A stretch of DNA of 64,000 bases from Escallonia rubra (Eukaryota; Streptophyta; Magnoliopsida; Escalloniales; Escalloniaceae), in the NCBI GenBank assembly GCA_033065855.1, contig JAVXUO010000509.1, forward strand, positions 98,315 to 162,314. Reading direction: 5' to 3'. Below, one piece after another: positions 37,504 to 48,437 of this stretch; position 1 is the first letter of the stretch, and each line of letters opens with the position of its first letter. Both the position numbers and the translations under genes were made by a program. Under the pieces are notes generated by a model, which had not been told where the DNA came from, searched no databases, and was given only the letters and a program-made list of their open reading frames with translations.

Positions 37504-40291
37504 TCATGGTTGAGCGAGTTTCGCCAGGATGACCATGTCTAATATCTTAACATATAGCGTATCATCTACCTTAACAATTCCGTCAATGCCATCAACACGA
37601 ATGAGCTTCCCTGTAGCTCCACGCTGAGCACCACCCATGATCTTGATTTTGTCAGATTTCCACGGTACCACTATCTCAATTTCATTGGGCAGAGAAGTCA
37701 CTGTTTCGCCATTACCAGCCATCCTGGACCACAAGACATCATAGAAATCATTTAAGAAGGCCGCAGTACACAGTGAGAAAGTGCTCTCTTTTAAATAAAA
37801 CAGGTCTTAGTATCCCTAATTCAATATCTACACAATATTCTCAGTATGCCTAACATTCGCCAAATAAAAAATTAGATGCTAACTCTGTTCCAAAATTTGA
37901 CTCCTCCTAACTTTTCAGCGCTTTAAAATTTTTTGCATGAGGTAAAGATAAATTTGCTTAATAAGTTCAGGAAAGTATTCTAAACCACTCTAATACAAGT
38001 ACTGTCTTTACAAGCACGAAACTAAAGAGTAGCACTACTAGTGTTTTCGTATCCAAATATCTATCTTTGATAGTGTCAAAAAGTCAAAAGGGACTCAAGT
38101 TCTAGAGAGATGCCATAATACAAGTACTGCTCTTCTCCAAACTTCTTTTAACAAGCTAACATCAAGGCAACCACTAACTTTGTCGTAGTTAGAAAATCTA
38201 CATGATCTTAAAAATCTGCTTATAGATTACATACCGGAAGCACCTCGCGAACAACTCCTATAGCTGTTTATTCACCAGACCTGCTTAAATTTAACCAGTA
38301 TATCTGACAAGAACCAAGGTCCTTCACTGTCCCCTCCTGAAATAATATTAGCTATGATCATCCAAGGTGCAGAAGATATAGCAAAAAAAGACAAAATCCA
38401 CAAACTCATGAGCCATCAGCAAACATTGTATTTGTTGCAGATACTAAAGAAAAATCAATTCCACATCAAACTCCAAGGGAACCTTCATTTTTCATACTAC
38501 CTACTACACTTTGACAAGAGATATCACAATTTTCAAAAACAATTTTCTACTTGAACAATATATCTATCAGCTCAAGGAGATGGGAACACAGACCTACAAC
38601 AGGTGACATGATATCCAAACCACCACTTCCAGGTGTCATTGGTTGCCCACCAGGAGTATTAGGTAGATATGCTGAACTTGGCGTCATGGGTGGCTGCCTG
38701 CCAGGAGTTGATGGCAAGTAAGGGCTTGGAGCATTTACTGCAAAAGAGAAAGAATCACAGTGTTATACCATAGTAGGAAGCGGCTGATGTAATCAAAAGA
38801 AGCATTGCTTCCAATATTCCAATGGTTGGGATTCATTACCATAAACCGGGCTGCTATCCCTCGGTGTTCCAGCTTCGCTAAAATTGCCACCAGGAGTAGG
38901 TGCATCATACGTTCTTGAAGGGGGGCTTCCTGGCTGAAACATGACAATATACATGAAAATTACATACTAAGTATGATAAAATAGCTTCGACGATAAAGAT
39001 TGGCACACTTCCTGACCTGATACTGTGGACTAGACCCCCAAGAAGCAGGGTTTGCATCTTCCCAAGGGTCCCTATAATCATAAGAAGAAGTCATTACTAA
39101 TATAAATAAGGCTAATTGATCAGTTATTTAACAATGCATAATTCTGCAGATCTACTCAAGTTTGTAGTGAAAATCATCTCCACCTGCTAGCTGGCAATGC
39201 TTAAAAATAACAATTGTACATAGAGATAACGGGTGACAAACCTTGGTGGAATGATCGGTGTGTAAGGGTTCCATGCTCTGTCACGCATAGGTGTCCTCAT
39301 GCCATCATGAATGGGCGTTGCTGCAGCAAAGATCGTAAACCAAAATAAACAAGAAGGTACTTGGTATGAAAAAAAAAGGACATTGCAGAATAGGGTGGAC
39401 CAATCAAAGACTTACCTCCAGGGTCCCTCATTGGAGTCATATATGGATGCAGACGAGTTCGTGACGGATGCATAGGGGTCTCACTTCCCGAACCATATCG
39501 ACTACTATGACTGATAGAAAGGCCTTATTAGAAAGATTATAATGCAAACAACTTCAAACAAGCAAAAGTCTGGGAAATAAATACCGGTATGGGGTAGAAA
39601 CATTCACATTATCTGAGAGATGCTCGCGATCAACTGTACATAAAGCAAAAGATGTAATAGATGCAGAAATGGGATAACCGTGCACGTAAAAAGGCCTCGA
39701 AAGTCGATAAAACTTGCCTGTAAGAATTTTCATTGAAGCATCCATTTCAACACGGACTGTTTGGCCTTTAACGTCAACAACACGCCCCTTATAGCCCTTA
39801 AAGGGACCCTTCCATATTTTAATGGTTGTCCCAATCAAAGCATCATGCCCCCCTCTCCTACCTCTATTTCTCCCCGAAGCTGCTGCAAAGAGTGCATTGA
39901 AACAGAACTTCACTTACACATTAATCACAATAAATATAACTGAAAGGGAAAGCAAGGGCCAAATTAGCACCACCTTTTGGGTCTTCTAATTAAAGGTTCT
40001 AATCAAATACTTTATCCAGAAGCTCAAGAAGTTTCTACTGGGTAATCCACGAATTCAATTTTTAGCCTAAACCCATTTCTTATAAACATTAATTAACCTA
40101 AACCCAGTTCTTGTAATCATGAAATAACAGACTGATCAACCGCATTAGTAAACACCAAATTCAGAAGCCTAATAACGTAGTGACTGCAGATTCAGCAACA
40201 TACACATTGGAAGACCTCCAGGCGGTTTCCGTGGAGATTGAGGAACCCAATCTGGACTTCTATGCTGGGAAAATCTTGATACCAAGTCACC
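37504..40291 (-). pseudogene. SPT5: SPT5 3' fragment, frameshifted (unit 1)
   Basis: Minus-strand exon blocks run from about 40291 (PQSPRKPPGG), through 39905-39710 (GHDALIGTTIKIWKGPFKGY, a KOW motif), then the proline-rich C-terminal repeats (SETPMHPSRT, PIHDGMRTPMRDRAWNPYTP, YLPSTPG, QPMTPGSGGLDIMSPVVG) to the last KOW and LDMVILAKLAQP. SPT5 is an elongation factor that pairs with SPT4 on RNA polymerase II. This copy lacks everything upstream of the last KOW region. The exon near 38235-38340 has a frame shift and stop compared with unit 2. The last exon (near 37720) has lost 26 bases, which puts a TAA four codons in. It cannot make the SPT5 C-terminus and is a duplication-derived pseudogene. 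Confidence 0.85.
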
Positions 40292-40309
40292 CTATAGAAT
40301 GGAGATAGA

Positions 40310-40462
40310 TTCAGCCCAATAGAACAGGAACCTAATGTGCATAAGCTCGACCAGGGAGCCAAGGTGATGATTACGGTCCTTGTCGACCAGGAAGGTGACC
40401 TGGTTTCGCAGCCGACTGTTGAAGCGACCCGGATCCTGCTTCTCGTGGAGCCTGGAATATTT
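40310..40462 (-). other. Unrecognised open stretch beyond the SPT5 fragment
   Basis: A minus-strand reading frame of about 50 codons (RLHEKQDPGRFNSRLRNQ, then LVDKDRNHHLGSLVEL) is not repetitive and has ordinary composition. It may be an exon of another gene joined here at the duplication border. I do not recognise it. Confidence 0.3.
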
Positions 40463-40585
40463 TTTAGGGTTTTATTGCGGATGAAACATCGTATTATTGG
40501 TCATGTGCACTGAACACCTTATAGTTTCAATTTTGGCACCCAACACCCCGAGCTTATTAATTTGTGCTTAATTGTCCATTAACAG

Positions 40586-41327
40586 TAGGGGTGCAACTTG
40601 GGCGGGTTTGACCATGATCAGCCCACTCTCTAAAAGTCATGCCCATGTCCAGTCCAGCCCATTTACGAGCCAATTAGTATGTATCAACGCGACGCCCATC
40701 AATTTTGGTGGACACGGGCTGATGTGGGCTGCCAACTGGTTATTCATGGTTATGAATTACTTTTAAAAAAAACGATTTCGAAACATGTCATTGATCATCT
40801 AATTTCTACAATTGATTCATGATAATGAAAAAAATACACTAAAGTCTCAAAATTAACTTAAATATAAGCATGGAAACAAATTTTTGGGACAAAATGAGAG
40901 AGAAAAAGACAAGAGTCTTTAAATTTATAATAAGAAATAAAGTAGAGGAAAAGTAGAGTCTTTAAAGATCTCTAAACATGAACAAAAAGTAAAAACCGTC
41001 GCTCAACCTAGTTCAGAAAAATAAGATAAGAATATGAGCATACATTTGGCTTTGAGGCTTTGATTTTGTCGAAGTGGGGGTTAAGAGTTCAGAAAGATCA
41101 AAAAAGAAATGGTATATATATATATATATATATATATAGACGGGCTGGTTTTCTCACGGGTTGGAAGGGCTTGTAGAAATCTTTGCCCAAATCCAACCCA
41201 TATTTTTTACGGGCCTAAAATTTTGAACCCTCGTCCACCATGGTCACTACAAAAGTAAGTCACTGCCCATATTTTTGCGGGCTGGCACGGATTGTCCACG
41301 GGTTGTCCGGCCCAAGTTGCACCCCTA
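40586..41327. mobile_element. hAT-type MITE with perfect 8-base duplication
   Basis: Left end TAGGGGTGCAACTTGGGC and an exact inverse at the right end (18 bases), flanked by ATTAACAG on both sides (40578-40585 and 41328-41335). Eight-base duplications and TAGGGGTG ends are typical of hAT elements. It has 742 bases and no transposase, and includes an AT microsatellite near 41114-41138. Confidence 0.85.
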
Positions 41328-41399
41328 ATTAACAGTGAGAGCTCCAATTTTTGCTATTTAAGAGGGCAAATTGGAAACTTTACAAGCAAAACTTACATG

Positions 41400-41900
41400 A
41401 CAGCCACGTTTGCCCACCGCCCACCATCCAACCCACATTCGCCTACCACCATCATACCTAAACCACGCCGTTGCTACCACATTCCCCTTTCGCACCCTAC
41501 CCGTGGTAACCACCACAATCCCCACTTCACTATTTGGAGCTGCCAAAATCAACCCTTATCCAAAAATCAATTCCATTATACCACCACCACCACCAAAATC
41601 AAAACCACCATTGTTGTCGCCATGTGTCTTAGTTATCACCTCTTGTCATTACAAACCCGTTAACAACCAATTGCCACTGTTAGCCATCATTAAACCCACG
41701 CTGCCACCATTTATAATCACCCAAACTCATGCTCTACTGAGTCGTATACATGTCTGCCATGCAAATTTACACCCACGAAAGGAAATGGTGGTGAATGTGG
41801 TCCTTAAGTTGGCAAAAATGAGACCACGAGAGATGGAGGTCAGATCCAAACTCGGTGGTCGAGATGGGTTTGATCATGGTTTATTTGTTAATTGGTGATG
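41400..41900. other. ACC-rich low-complexity sequence
   Basis: Runs of CCACCACC and related triplets give long open frames in more than one frame (123 and 162 codons). Composition, not conservation, explains them. Confidence 0.6.
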
Positions 41901-44900
41901 GTAGTGGTAGGTTGTGGTTGATGGTGGAGATAGGGCTGATGTGGCTGCCATGTAGGATCTTTTAGGTGAACACATACCATCACATGGCCATCAATAGGAC
42001 AATTAGGCACCAATTGAGAAATTCAAAGTGTTGAGCACCAAAATTAGAACACTGAGTTGTTTAGCGCACATGATCCCAAACTACAAGTTTTTGGGTGAAA
42101 TTAATAATATTTTGAGAGCATACCTTTAACTTGAGAATTAACACTGCCAAAACCATGGCCATAAATAATAGAGGTGATAAAAAATAATTTGTGCTCATCC
42201 TTGTGACAACTTTGCTTTGCACGTTCGAGTAACAAGTGATTCCATCTTTATTCGTAAAAGTTGACTCCTAACAAAAGGCAATTCATGATTGATTTAATGA
42301 TCGTGATGAGGCTTGACTGAGGTTTGTGATTGACGGTAATTTTCTTTTTTTTTTTGGTGGGGGGTGGGGGAATGCTGGACTGTAGCGTCACGGTGAAAAC
42401 GTTTCACGGGCGAACAACGGAGTCATCAGAGGCAATGGTGGTAAAGTCAATATGGGGAATGTGCATAGCAAGTGCCTTTTTTGCCTTAAAAGCATGAAAC
42501 AACAAATGTAACCCTCAACTTATCAAGATAAACACACGGACGAAATAAAATGGGGATGGAGTATAATACAAAGATAATTTTGAAGGCAATATGATGAATT
42601 CAAGGCCGTATATCTATACTACATATAAAAGTGTGGATCCTTGAAAATCATTTTTTGGACCATTATACCCTTCTTATATTTAAAAATCACTCCCTTGCCA
42701 CTGAAAACATTATTAACATGCTTTGAATCTAAATTCTCCTAACAAATTCATTTTTTCATTCCTCATAAATGCTACAATAAATACACAAATGTCTCTCTCA
42801 CTTTTCAAAACTGAAAACTCAAAACTTCAAAATGGGGGTTATAAAAAACAGTCATGTTTTAAAAATTAATTTTCAAAACTGAAAAAAAAATAACGAAAAC
42901 TGTGTGCCAAACGAATTTTTTTTTCAGTCTACAAAACTGGAGAAAAAACTTGAAACCAACCAATTTTCAAATGGTACCTTAACTTTCCTTTTCTTACTTT
43001 GATTGTTACGGAGTACTCTCACCATCTTCATATATAGTAATATATGTGGCTAGGATTGAAAATTATGTTGTGGATTATTATGCCCTAATAACATCTAGAA
43101 ATTACTCCTTTCACGTTAATTAATTAAGTATCAACAAGCCTTCTAATAGAAGGTAGCTCCAAGTCTTCCACTTCTCTAAAATTTGAATCTTAAAATAAAG
43201 TTAATAGAGATGACCATCATTTCCTTTATATAGGCATCTCACATTATGTTGATGAACGTTTACCAAACACACTTTGCATTCGCTACAAGAAAAAAAAAAC
43301 ATTCAACTTTTGACTGGAGTAAGTTATTATGATTTAATTTCTTAGTTATCTTTATGTATAATACCATTACCCATTTAGATAATCTCTAATTGGATACTAC
43401 ATGAATGGACGGCTAAGTGTTTACAAACATAAATTAACTTTGCAATAATAAAAATTCTTTTATACCACTTTTAATGTTTCCACGAAAAGAATATAATGAA
43501 TTAAATTGATTTCAACATTACGATAAATTGTTTTTTTCTATTCATTTGTTTTATCTTTTGATAGCCACGCATTACATTTACCACCATATCAGCAAGGGAT
43601 TAAAGGATTCACTTGATAACGGTTGTTCCCAACCTATTCTGGTCGTACCCAAAGGCCCACTACGGTCCCATTTTGCATGACACGTCCGCACAAGCAACAG
43701 ACATTTTCAACGCTCACAACCGGTCAAAGCGTGCACGCTCAGGTCAAAGCGTGCACGTACTCTTACTTCTTCTACACGACTTCGTCGCCAAGAAACTCAT
43801 CATCGTACGACGCCGCATCACGCTTCGACCGTCGCACTTCGCACGTTGTCCGTCGATGCGCCATGACACTTGCCCAAGGAGGTTTGGCCTAGGCCTTTCA
43901 CCCCGGCTCTTCACTCTTCGCGCAAAGTCCTTTTTGCACTTTTTTCGTTTCGTACGTTTCGTACATGACTCTGGCACCTTGTTCATCATGTGGGTACGAT
44001 TCTTGGTAGCATGCTCGTCGCAACACAACTTTCGGATTTGTCATTGCTTATCCAAACACCTACCGTCGGCACGCCCGAAGTTCATCGAAGGGGGGAGTGG
44101 CCTTGGCCTCCCTTCATGGGAGTTGGCCTTTTACCTTGGCCACCCCCTAGGGTAGGCCTCGGCCTCCCCAGGGGTGGTGGCCTTGGCCTTCCCCCCAATG
44201 TTTGGCCTATGGCCTTCCCTCCTACGCGCACTTGTTTTTCCGAGTCTTTGCACCTTCGCGATGTTTACGGACGTTCGTACATCAACCTCGCGACGTCCGT
44301 CATGCATCACCTTACGGACGTTCGTACATCAACCTCGCGACGTCCGTCGTGCATCACCTTACGGACGTTCGTACATCAACCTCAAGACGTCCGTCGTGCA
44401 TCACCTTACGGACGTTCGTACATCAACCTCGCGACGTCCGTCCTGCAACAACCTCCCAACGTCCGTTCGTACATCAACTTCACGACGTCCGTCGTCCGTC
44501 GTCCGTCGTCCGTCGTCCGTCGTCCATCGACTCCGCGACCCCCGTCGCCCGGACACAACTCCGCGACCCCCGTCGCCCGGACACAACTCCGCGACCCCCG
44601 TCGCCCGGACACAACTCCGCGACCCCGTCGCCCAGACACAACTCCACGATGCTCATCATCCGTCGCCCAGACGTCGTCTCCGTGACCCCCGTCACCAACG
44701 TCCGGGCGTCACACTCCAACACTTCGCCGCACCCGTGCGCCGCGCCGCTGATACAGCCGTGCCTCCAGGCTCTCTGTCACACTACCGTGCCCCCGGCACC
44801 AAAAGCACTTTGTCGCACCCATGCGCCATCATTGACACAAACGTGCCCCCGGCACCTCACGCACTCCGTCGCGCCCATGCGCCACGCCACTAACACCAAC

Positions 44901-45050
44901 GTGCCCCCAGCACCTTACTCACTTCATCGCGCCGATGCGCCACAATCATGTCATCATGCCCCCGGGCACCACACTCATTCATCACACCATGCGCACCTTG
45001 CCTTGGTCATGGAACATGCTTCAACCCACTCTCCGGAGTGTACATCATCC

Positions 45051-45870
45051 GCGGGGATAGGCGACTCCTCCGGGACACTATCTCTGCCAGGGAGCTCTTC
45101 AACTCCCCCTTCCGTCAGGTAGACGGCTCCTCCGGGATGCTACCTCGGCCAGTCGGGTAGACGGCTCCTCCGGGATGCTACCTTGACATGCTCCGAGTGC
45201 TCCGGCACAAGGACTCACCCGCGGGGATAGGCGACTCCTCCGGGACACTATCTCTGCCAGGGAGCTCTTCAACTCCCCTTCCGCCAGGTAGACGGCTCCT
45301 CCGGGATGCTACCTCGGCCAGTCGGGTAGACGGCTCCTCCGGGATGCTACCTTGACATGCTCCGAGTGCTCCGGCACAAGGACTCACCCGCGGGGATAGG
45401 CGACTCCTCCGGGACACTATCTCTGCCAGGGAGCTCTTCAACTCCCCTTCCGCCAGGTAGACGGCTCCTCCGGGATGCTACCTCGGCCAGTCGGGTAGAC
45501 GGCTCCTCCGGGATGCTACCTTGACATGCTCCGAGTGCTCCGGCACAAGGACTCACCCGCGGGGATAGGCGACTCCTCCGGGACACTATCTCTGCCAGGG
45601 AGCTCTTCAACTCCCCTTCCGCCAGGTAGACGGCTCCTCCGGGATGCTACCTCGGCCAGTCGGGTAGACGGCTCCTCCGGGATGCTACCTTGACTCGCTC
45701 CAAGTGCTCCGGCATAAGGACTCACCCGCAGGGATAGGCGACTCCTCCGGGACACTATCTCTGCCAGGGAGCTCTTCAACTCCCCTTCCGCCAGGTAGAC
45801 GGCTCCTCCGGGATGCTACCTTGGCCGGCCGGGTAGACGGCTCCTCCGGGATGCTACCTTGGCCTGCGGA
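45051..45870. repeat. 169-base tandem array in 5' LTR
   Basis: Unit starts GCGGGGATAGGCGACTCC and includes two CGGCTCCTCCGGGATGCTACC segments. Starts lie at 45051, 45221, 45390, 45559 and 45728, the last one partial. It produces repeated 87-codon minus-strand frames that are not genes. Confidence 0.9.
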
Positions 45871-46263
45871 ATAGACGACTCCTCCGGGACACTATCTCCG
45901 TCAGGGTGCCTGCGTGACTGGCCTACGTGCTCCGGCACTGGGGGCTTGCGTCGGCACCCCTAGGGACTATGACCCCCGGGTCACTCCGAGACGGGAGCAG
46001 GTCTTCGGAGGGCATCGCGCCTAGTTCACCTGGCAGTTGGGCGTCGGGTCTTCCCCACCGCTGCCAGGCCTGTGGGACTCCGCAAGGGCTTGGATTGGAG
46101 GCTAGATCAAGGGGGTTCTCTGGCCACACCGATGCGGTGGGAGCCAGTCTTTCCAGACAGACAGAGCGACGCTGTGAGGAGCAGGCCGGGTGAATATGCG
46201 ATCTGACAGTCCATGGAGCACCGGCACTCGTGGACCCCCCGGTGACGTGTCACTCCCGGGGAG

Positions 46264-46309
46264 CGCCACGTGTCGGTTAATGACATCATCATCTCAATCT
46301 CTATAAATA
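46264..46309 (+). promoter_or_regulatory. LTR promoter: G-box, TGACATCA and TATA box
   Basis: GCCACGTGTCGG (G-box), then TGACATCATCATC (a TGAC-type bZIP site), then CTATAAATAT (46301-46310) in the order of a plant promoter. The same set stands in the 3' LTR at about 53914-53960. This probably marks U3/R. Confidence 0.6.
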
Positions 46310-46633
46310 TAGGTCTTGAGAATTCATTTGAAGAAGATAGAGGTTGGACATTTTCAGAACATATTTCACTTTCTCACTCTAGAATTCTAGAGAGAGAAAC
46401 ATACAGTACCCTGACTCTGGACCTAAGCATCGGACTGTGACTGTCATCGTGTATTCATCTCGCGCTATCGCCCTCGCAGCACTGCCACCCTCGAGTTCTG
46501 TCTGGGAAGCCCTTGGTCTCTGCCCTTGTTCCACCCTTGCTGTCTCTCACTTTGCATACTTGGAAGCTGACACGGACTGCAGCCTTTGTGGCACCTCCAC
46601 GTAGGTACGAACCCGCTTTCCTTGGCATCATTT

Positions 46634-46651
46634 TGGCGACTCCGCTGGGGA
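46634..46651 (+). other. Primer-binding site
   Basis: TGGCGACTCCGCTGGGGA lies three bases after the 5' LTR and starts with TGG, as expected for priming by the 3' CCA of a tRNA. The identity of the tRNA (arginine type is plausible) was not tested. Confidence 0.6.
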
Positions 46652-46697
46652 GGTGAGCATCGTATTGCAGTCTGTCTATCTTCCGCACTCAGTCTCC

Positions 46698-48437
46698 ATG
46701 CCTAGACAACGAAAAGCTATGAGGGCTGCCAGCCAAGGCCTTATCCACACCGTACAAGAGGAGGATCACCTCGGCGAACAAGAAGGGACTAGTGCTATGC
46801 GTCTCCAAGACCAGCCACAAACTACCGCACCTGACATACAAGTTGCAGTCAATGCGGCCATCCAGCAGTTTTCGCCTACTATAGCCACTCTTATGACAGC
46901 CATGGTGGAAATGCAAAAATCAATCCAAGTCTTGACTACACAATCACCGATTTCCCAAAGCCTTAGAGCTCCGCACCTTGTGCCCATTACTCACCCCGTG
47001 TTATCCCAAGATCCAGGTTTGGCCCCTCCTGCTCATATCCAACCTTCAAGGCCTGGGCTAGTTTTGGACACTGCTCAGGCCCCAGTGTCGCGACCACCGC
47101 TGCCTTGGTCCTCCGGGCCCTCGACAGTAGGACTCGCGGCACCTCAGCCCCCGGCGCCACGCATTGCCCTTGCTCGAAGCACTTCGGAGACTCACGAATC
47201 AATTGAGATGGAGCCTAACCCGAACATAACTAGTCGAAACCTAAACACAAGTCATTCCCCCGGCTTACTCCAGTCGACCTTTCCTGATGACCGGCCTCCA
47301 GCAGCTGACACTACCCATGTACAAACCATGCCCCAACAAGTTGCTCACCACCACCAACCCCTATCTACCATCGTCATCCCCTCAATGCCTCAGGTTGTAC
47401 CGTCTGGGGGCTCTGGTGCTCGGATCATCACGACAGGGCACAAACCCTCACATGCGTCGTACGTCACCAAGCATGACTTAGATGCCCTCCTTCACCGTCT
47501 CAAGCAGTCATCCTTACGCCACTCCCTCTCCAAGTTGTCAGGCCATGCTCCTTACTCTGGCAGCCTCGCTACCAAGCCTTACCCCGTCAAGTACAAGCAA
47601 CCATCCTTCACTTTGTTCAATGGCAAAGAAGGCAACGCCCGCGAGCATCTCACCCGTTTTGCTGGCTCCCTCGAGCACTACGGGGAAGACGACACTTTGA
47701 AGCTTCGGGAATTTCACAAGTCCCTGACTGGCCTCGCCTACTCTTGGTATCATCAGATTCCTGACAGCACTATCCACTCATGGTCCGACATGGTCCAGCT
47801 CTTCCTCGACAAGTTTCACTATGAGACGGAACGTGTGACCATCGTTGACATTGCCGGGATCCGCCAGAATCCCGGGGAAGACCTCAACACCTATGTTACG
47901 CGATTTCATCACAAGTGCTTGGAGTGCACTGACTTCAGCAAAGATGAAACCCTTGTACCCATTTGCATCAAGAACATGAAGGACACCTACAGGGTCTACC
48001 TTGAAAACCTCCAGCTTCGGTCTTGGAGACAGCTCAAGGAAGCTGCACGACGCACCTATGACTCAGTCGGTCCGTCAAAGACTCCAAAGCCCCAACCTCA
48101 TATTGCCTTGGCCACGACGATGGAAGCAGCTAGTAACGACGACAACAACCGCAAGCGTCAGTCCCAAGGAAGGGACGGGCGTCCTGACAAGAGAGGGCAG
48201 CCGATGCCTGCCCCGGAATACCCATGTGACTTAAAGACTGTTAGAGATCTCCTTGAGACATGGATTGACGACAATGCCATAACCCTGCCCAATGTCGACA
48301 GTGAACCTACTCCGGAAGACTTAGCCCATCACAACTACTGCCCCTATCATCGAAAGGTCGGTCATGGCCTCAAGTGGTGCAGGGGCCTCAAGTTTGTCTT
48401 CGCCGACAAGATTGCGTCCGGAGAGCTCAAACTCTAA
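46698..48437 (+). CDS. gag: Retrotransposon gag polyprotein
   Basis: The frame is open from 46653, but the first ATG is at 46698 (MPRQRKAMRAAS), giving 579 residues. A low-complexity N-terminal part has a helix-prone AIQQFSPTIATLMTAMVEMQ. The plant retrotransposon gag domain then follows, at roughly residues 300-440: FTLFNGKEGNAREHLTRFAG, LAYSWYHQIPDSTIHSW, LFLDKFHYE, GEDLNTYVTRFHHKCLEC. Near the C-terminus a zinc-knuckle-like CPYHRKVGHGLKWCRGLK provides Cys/His ligands. Gag packages the RNA into particles in the cytoplasm. No frameshift or stop is present, and no pol follows: the frame ends with TAA and is succeeded by non-coding DNA. Reverse transcription must be supplied in trans. Confidence 0.88.
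   Translation: MPRQRKAMRAASQGLIHTVQEEDHLGEQEGTSAMRLQDQPQTTAPDIQVAVNAAIQQFSPTIATLMTAMVEMQKSIQVLTTQSPISQSLRAPHLVPITHPVLSQDPGLAPPAHIQPSRPGLVLDTAQAPVSRPPLPWSSGPSTVGLAAPQPPAPRIALARSTSETHESIEMEPNPNITSRNLNTSHSPGLLQSTFPDDRPPAADTTHVQTMPQQVAHHHQPLSTIVIPSMPQVVPSGGSGARIITTGHKPSHASYVTKHDLDALLHRLKQSSLRHSLSKLSGHAPYSGSLATKPYPVKYKQPSFTLFNGKEGNAREHLTRFAGSLEHYGEDDTLKLREFHKSLTGLAYSWYHQIPDSTIHSWSDMVQLFLDKFHYETERVTIVDIAGIRQNPGEDLNTYVTRFHHKCLECTDFSKDETLVPICIKNMKDTYRVYLENLQLRSWRQLKEAARRTYDSVGPSKTPKPQPHIALATTMEAASNDDNNRKRQSQGRDGRPDKRGQPMPAPEYPCDLKTVRDLLETWIDDNAITLPNVDSEPTPEDLAHHNYCPYHRKVGHGLKWCRGLKFVFADKIASGELKL

Larger units (their letters stand above)
40497..42077. mobile_element. Element with long diverged inverted repeats between units
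   Basis: About 85 bases at 40497-40582 (TCATGTGCACTGAACACC, then CAATTTTGGCACCCAACACC) recur inverted and diverged at 41990-42077. No clear target duplication was found. The element separates the two duplication units: unit 2 begins directly at its right edge. Its interior holds a hAT MITE and a CCACCA/ACCAC-rich region with unsupported open frames. It may be a Mutator-like or foldback element; class is uncertain. Confidence 0.55.
43624..46630 (+). repeat. 5' LTR
   Basis: 3007 bases. Contains, in order, four 47-base units with ACGGACGTTCGTACATC (44265-44450), about four 28-base units with CTCCGCGACCCCCGTCGCCC (44530-44645), five starts of a 169-base unit (45051, 45221, 45390, 45559, 45728), and a promoter-like segment near 46265-46310. 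Open frames on both strands arise from these repeats. Confidence 0.9.

Noticed and set aside
41292-41898. Frames of 123 and 162 codons rich in H, T and P
   Set aside because: Low-complexity ACC-rich DNA with overlapping frames.
44174-45122. Plus-strand frames of 231-306 codons in the 5' LTR, and matching ones in the 3' LTR (51112-52455)
   Set aside because: They are translations of the 47- and 28-base tandem arrays; three frames are open together.
45178-45779. Series of identical 87-codon minus-strand frames
   Set aside because: One per 169-base tandem unit; a repeat product, not a gene family.
45051-45870. Regularly spaced repeats that could be taken for a CRISPR array
   Set aside because: Units are contiguous 169-base tandem repeats without unique spacers, in a plant retrotransposon LTR.
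46653-46697. Start of gag at 46653
   Set aside because: That codon is GTG and overlaps the leader just after the primer-binding site; the first ATG is at 46698.
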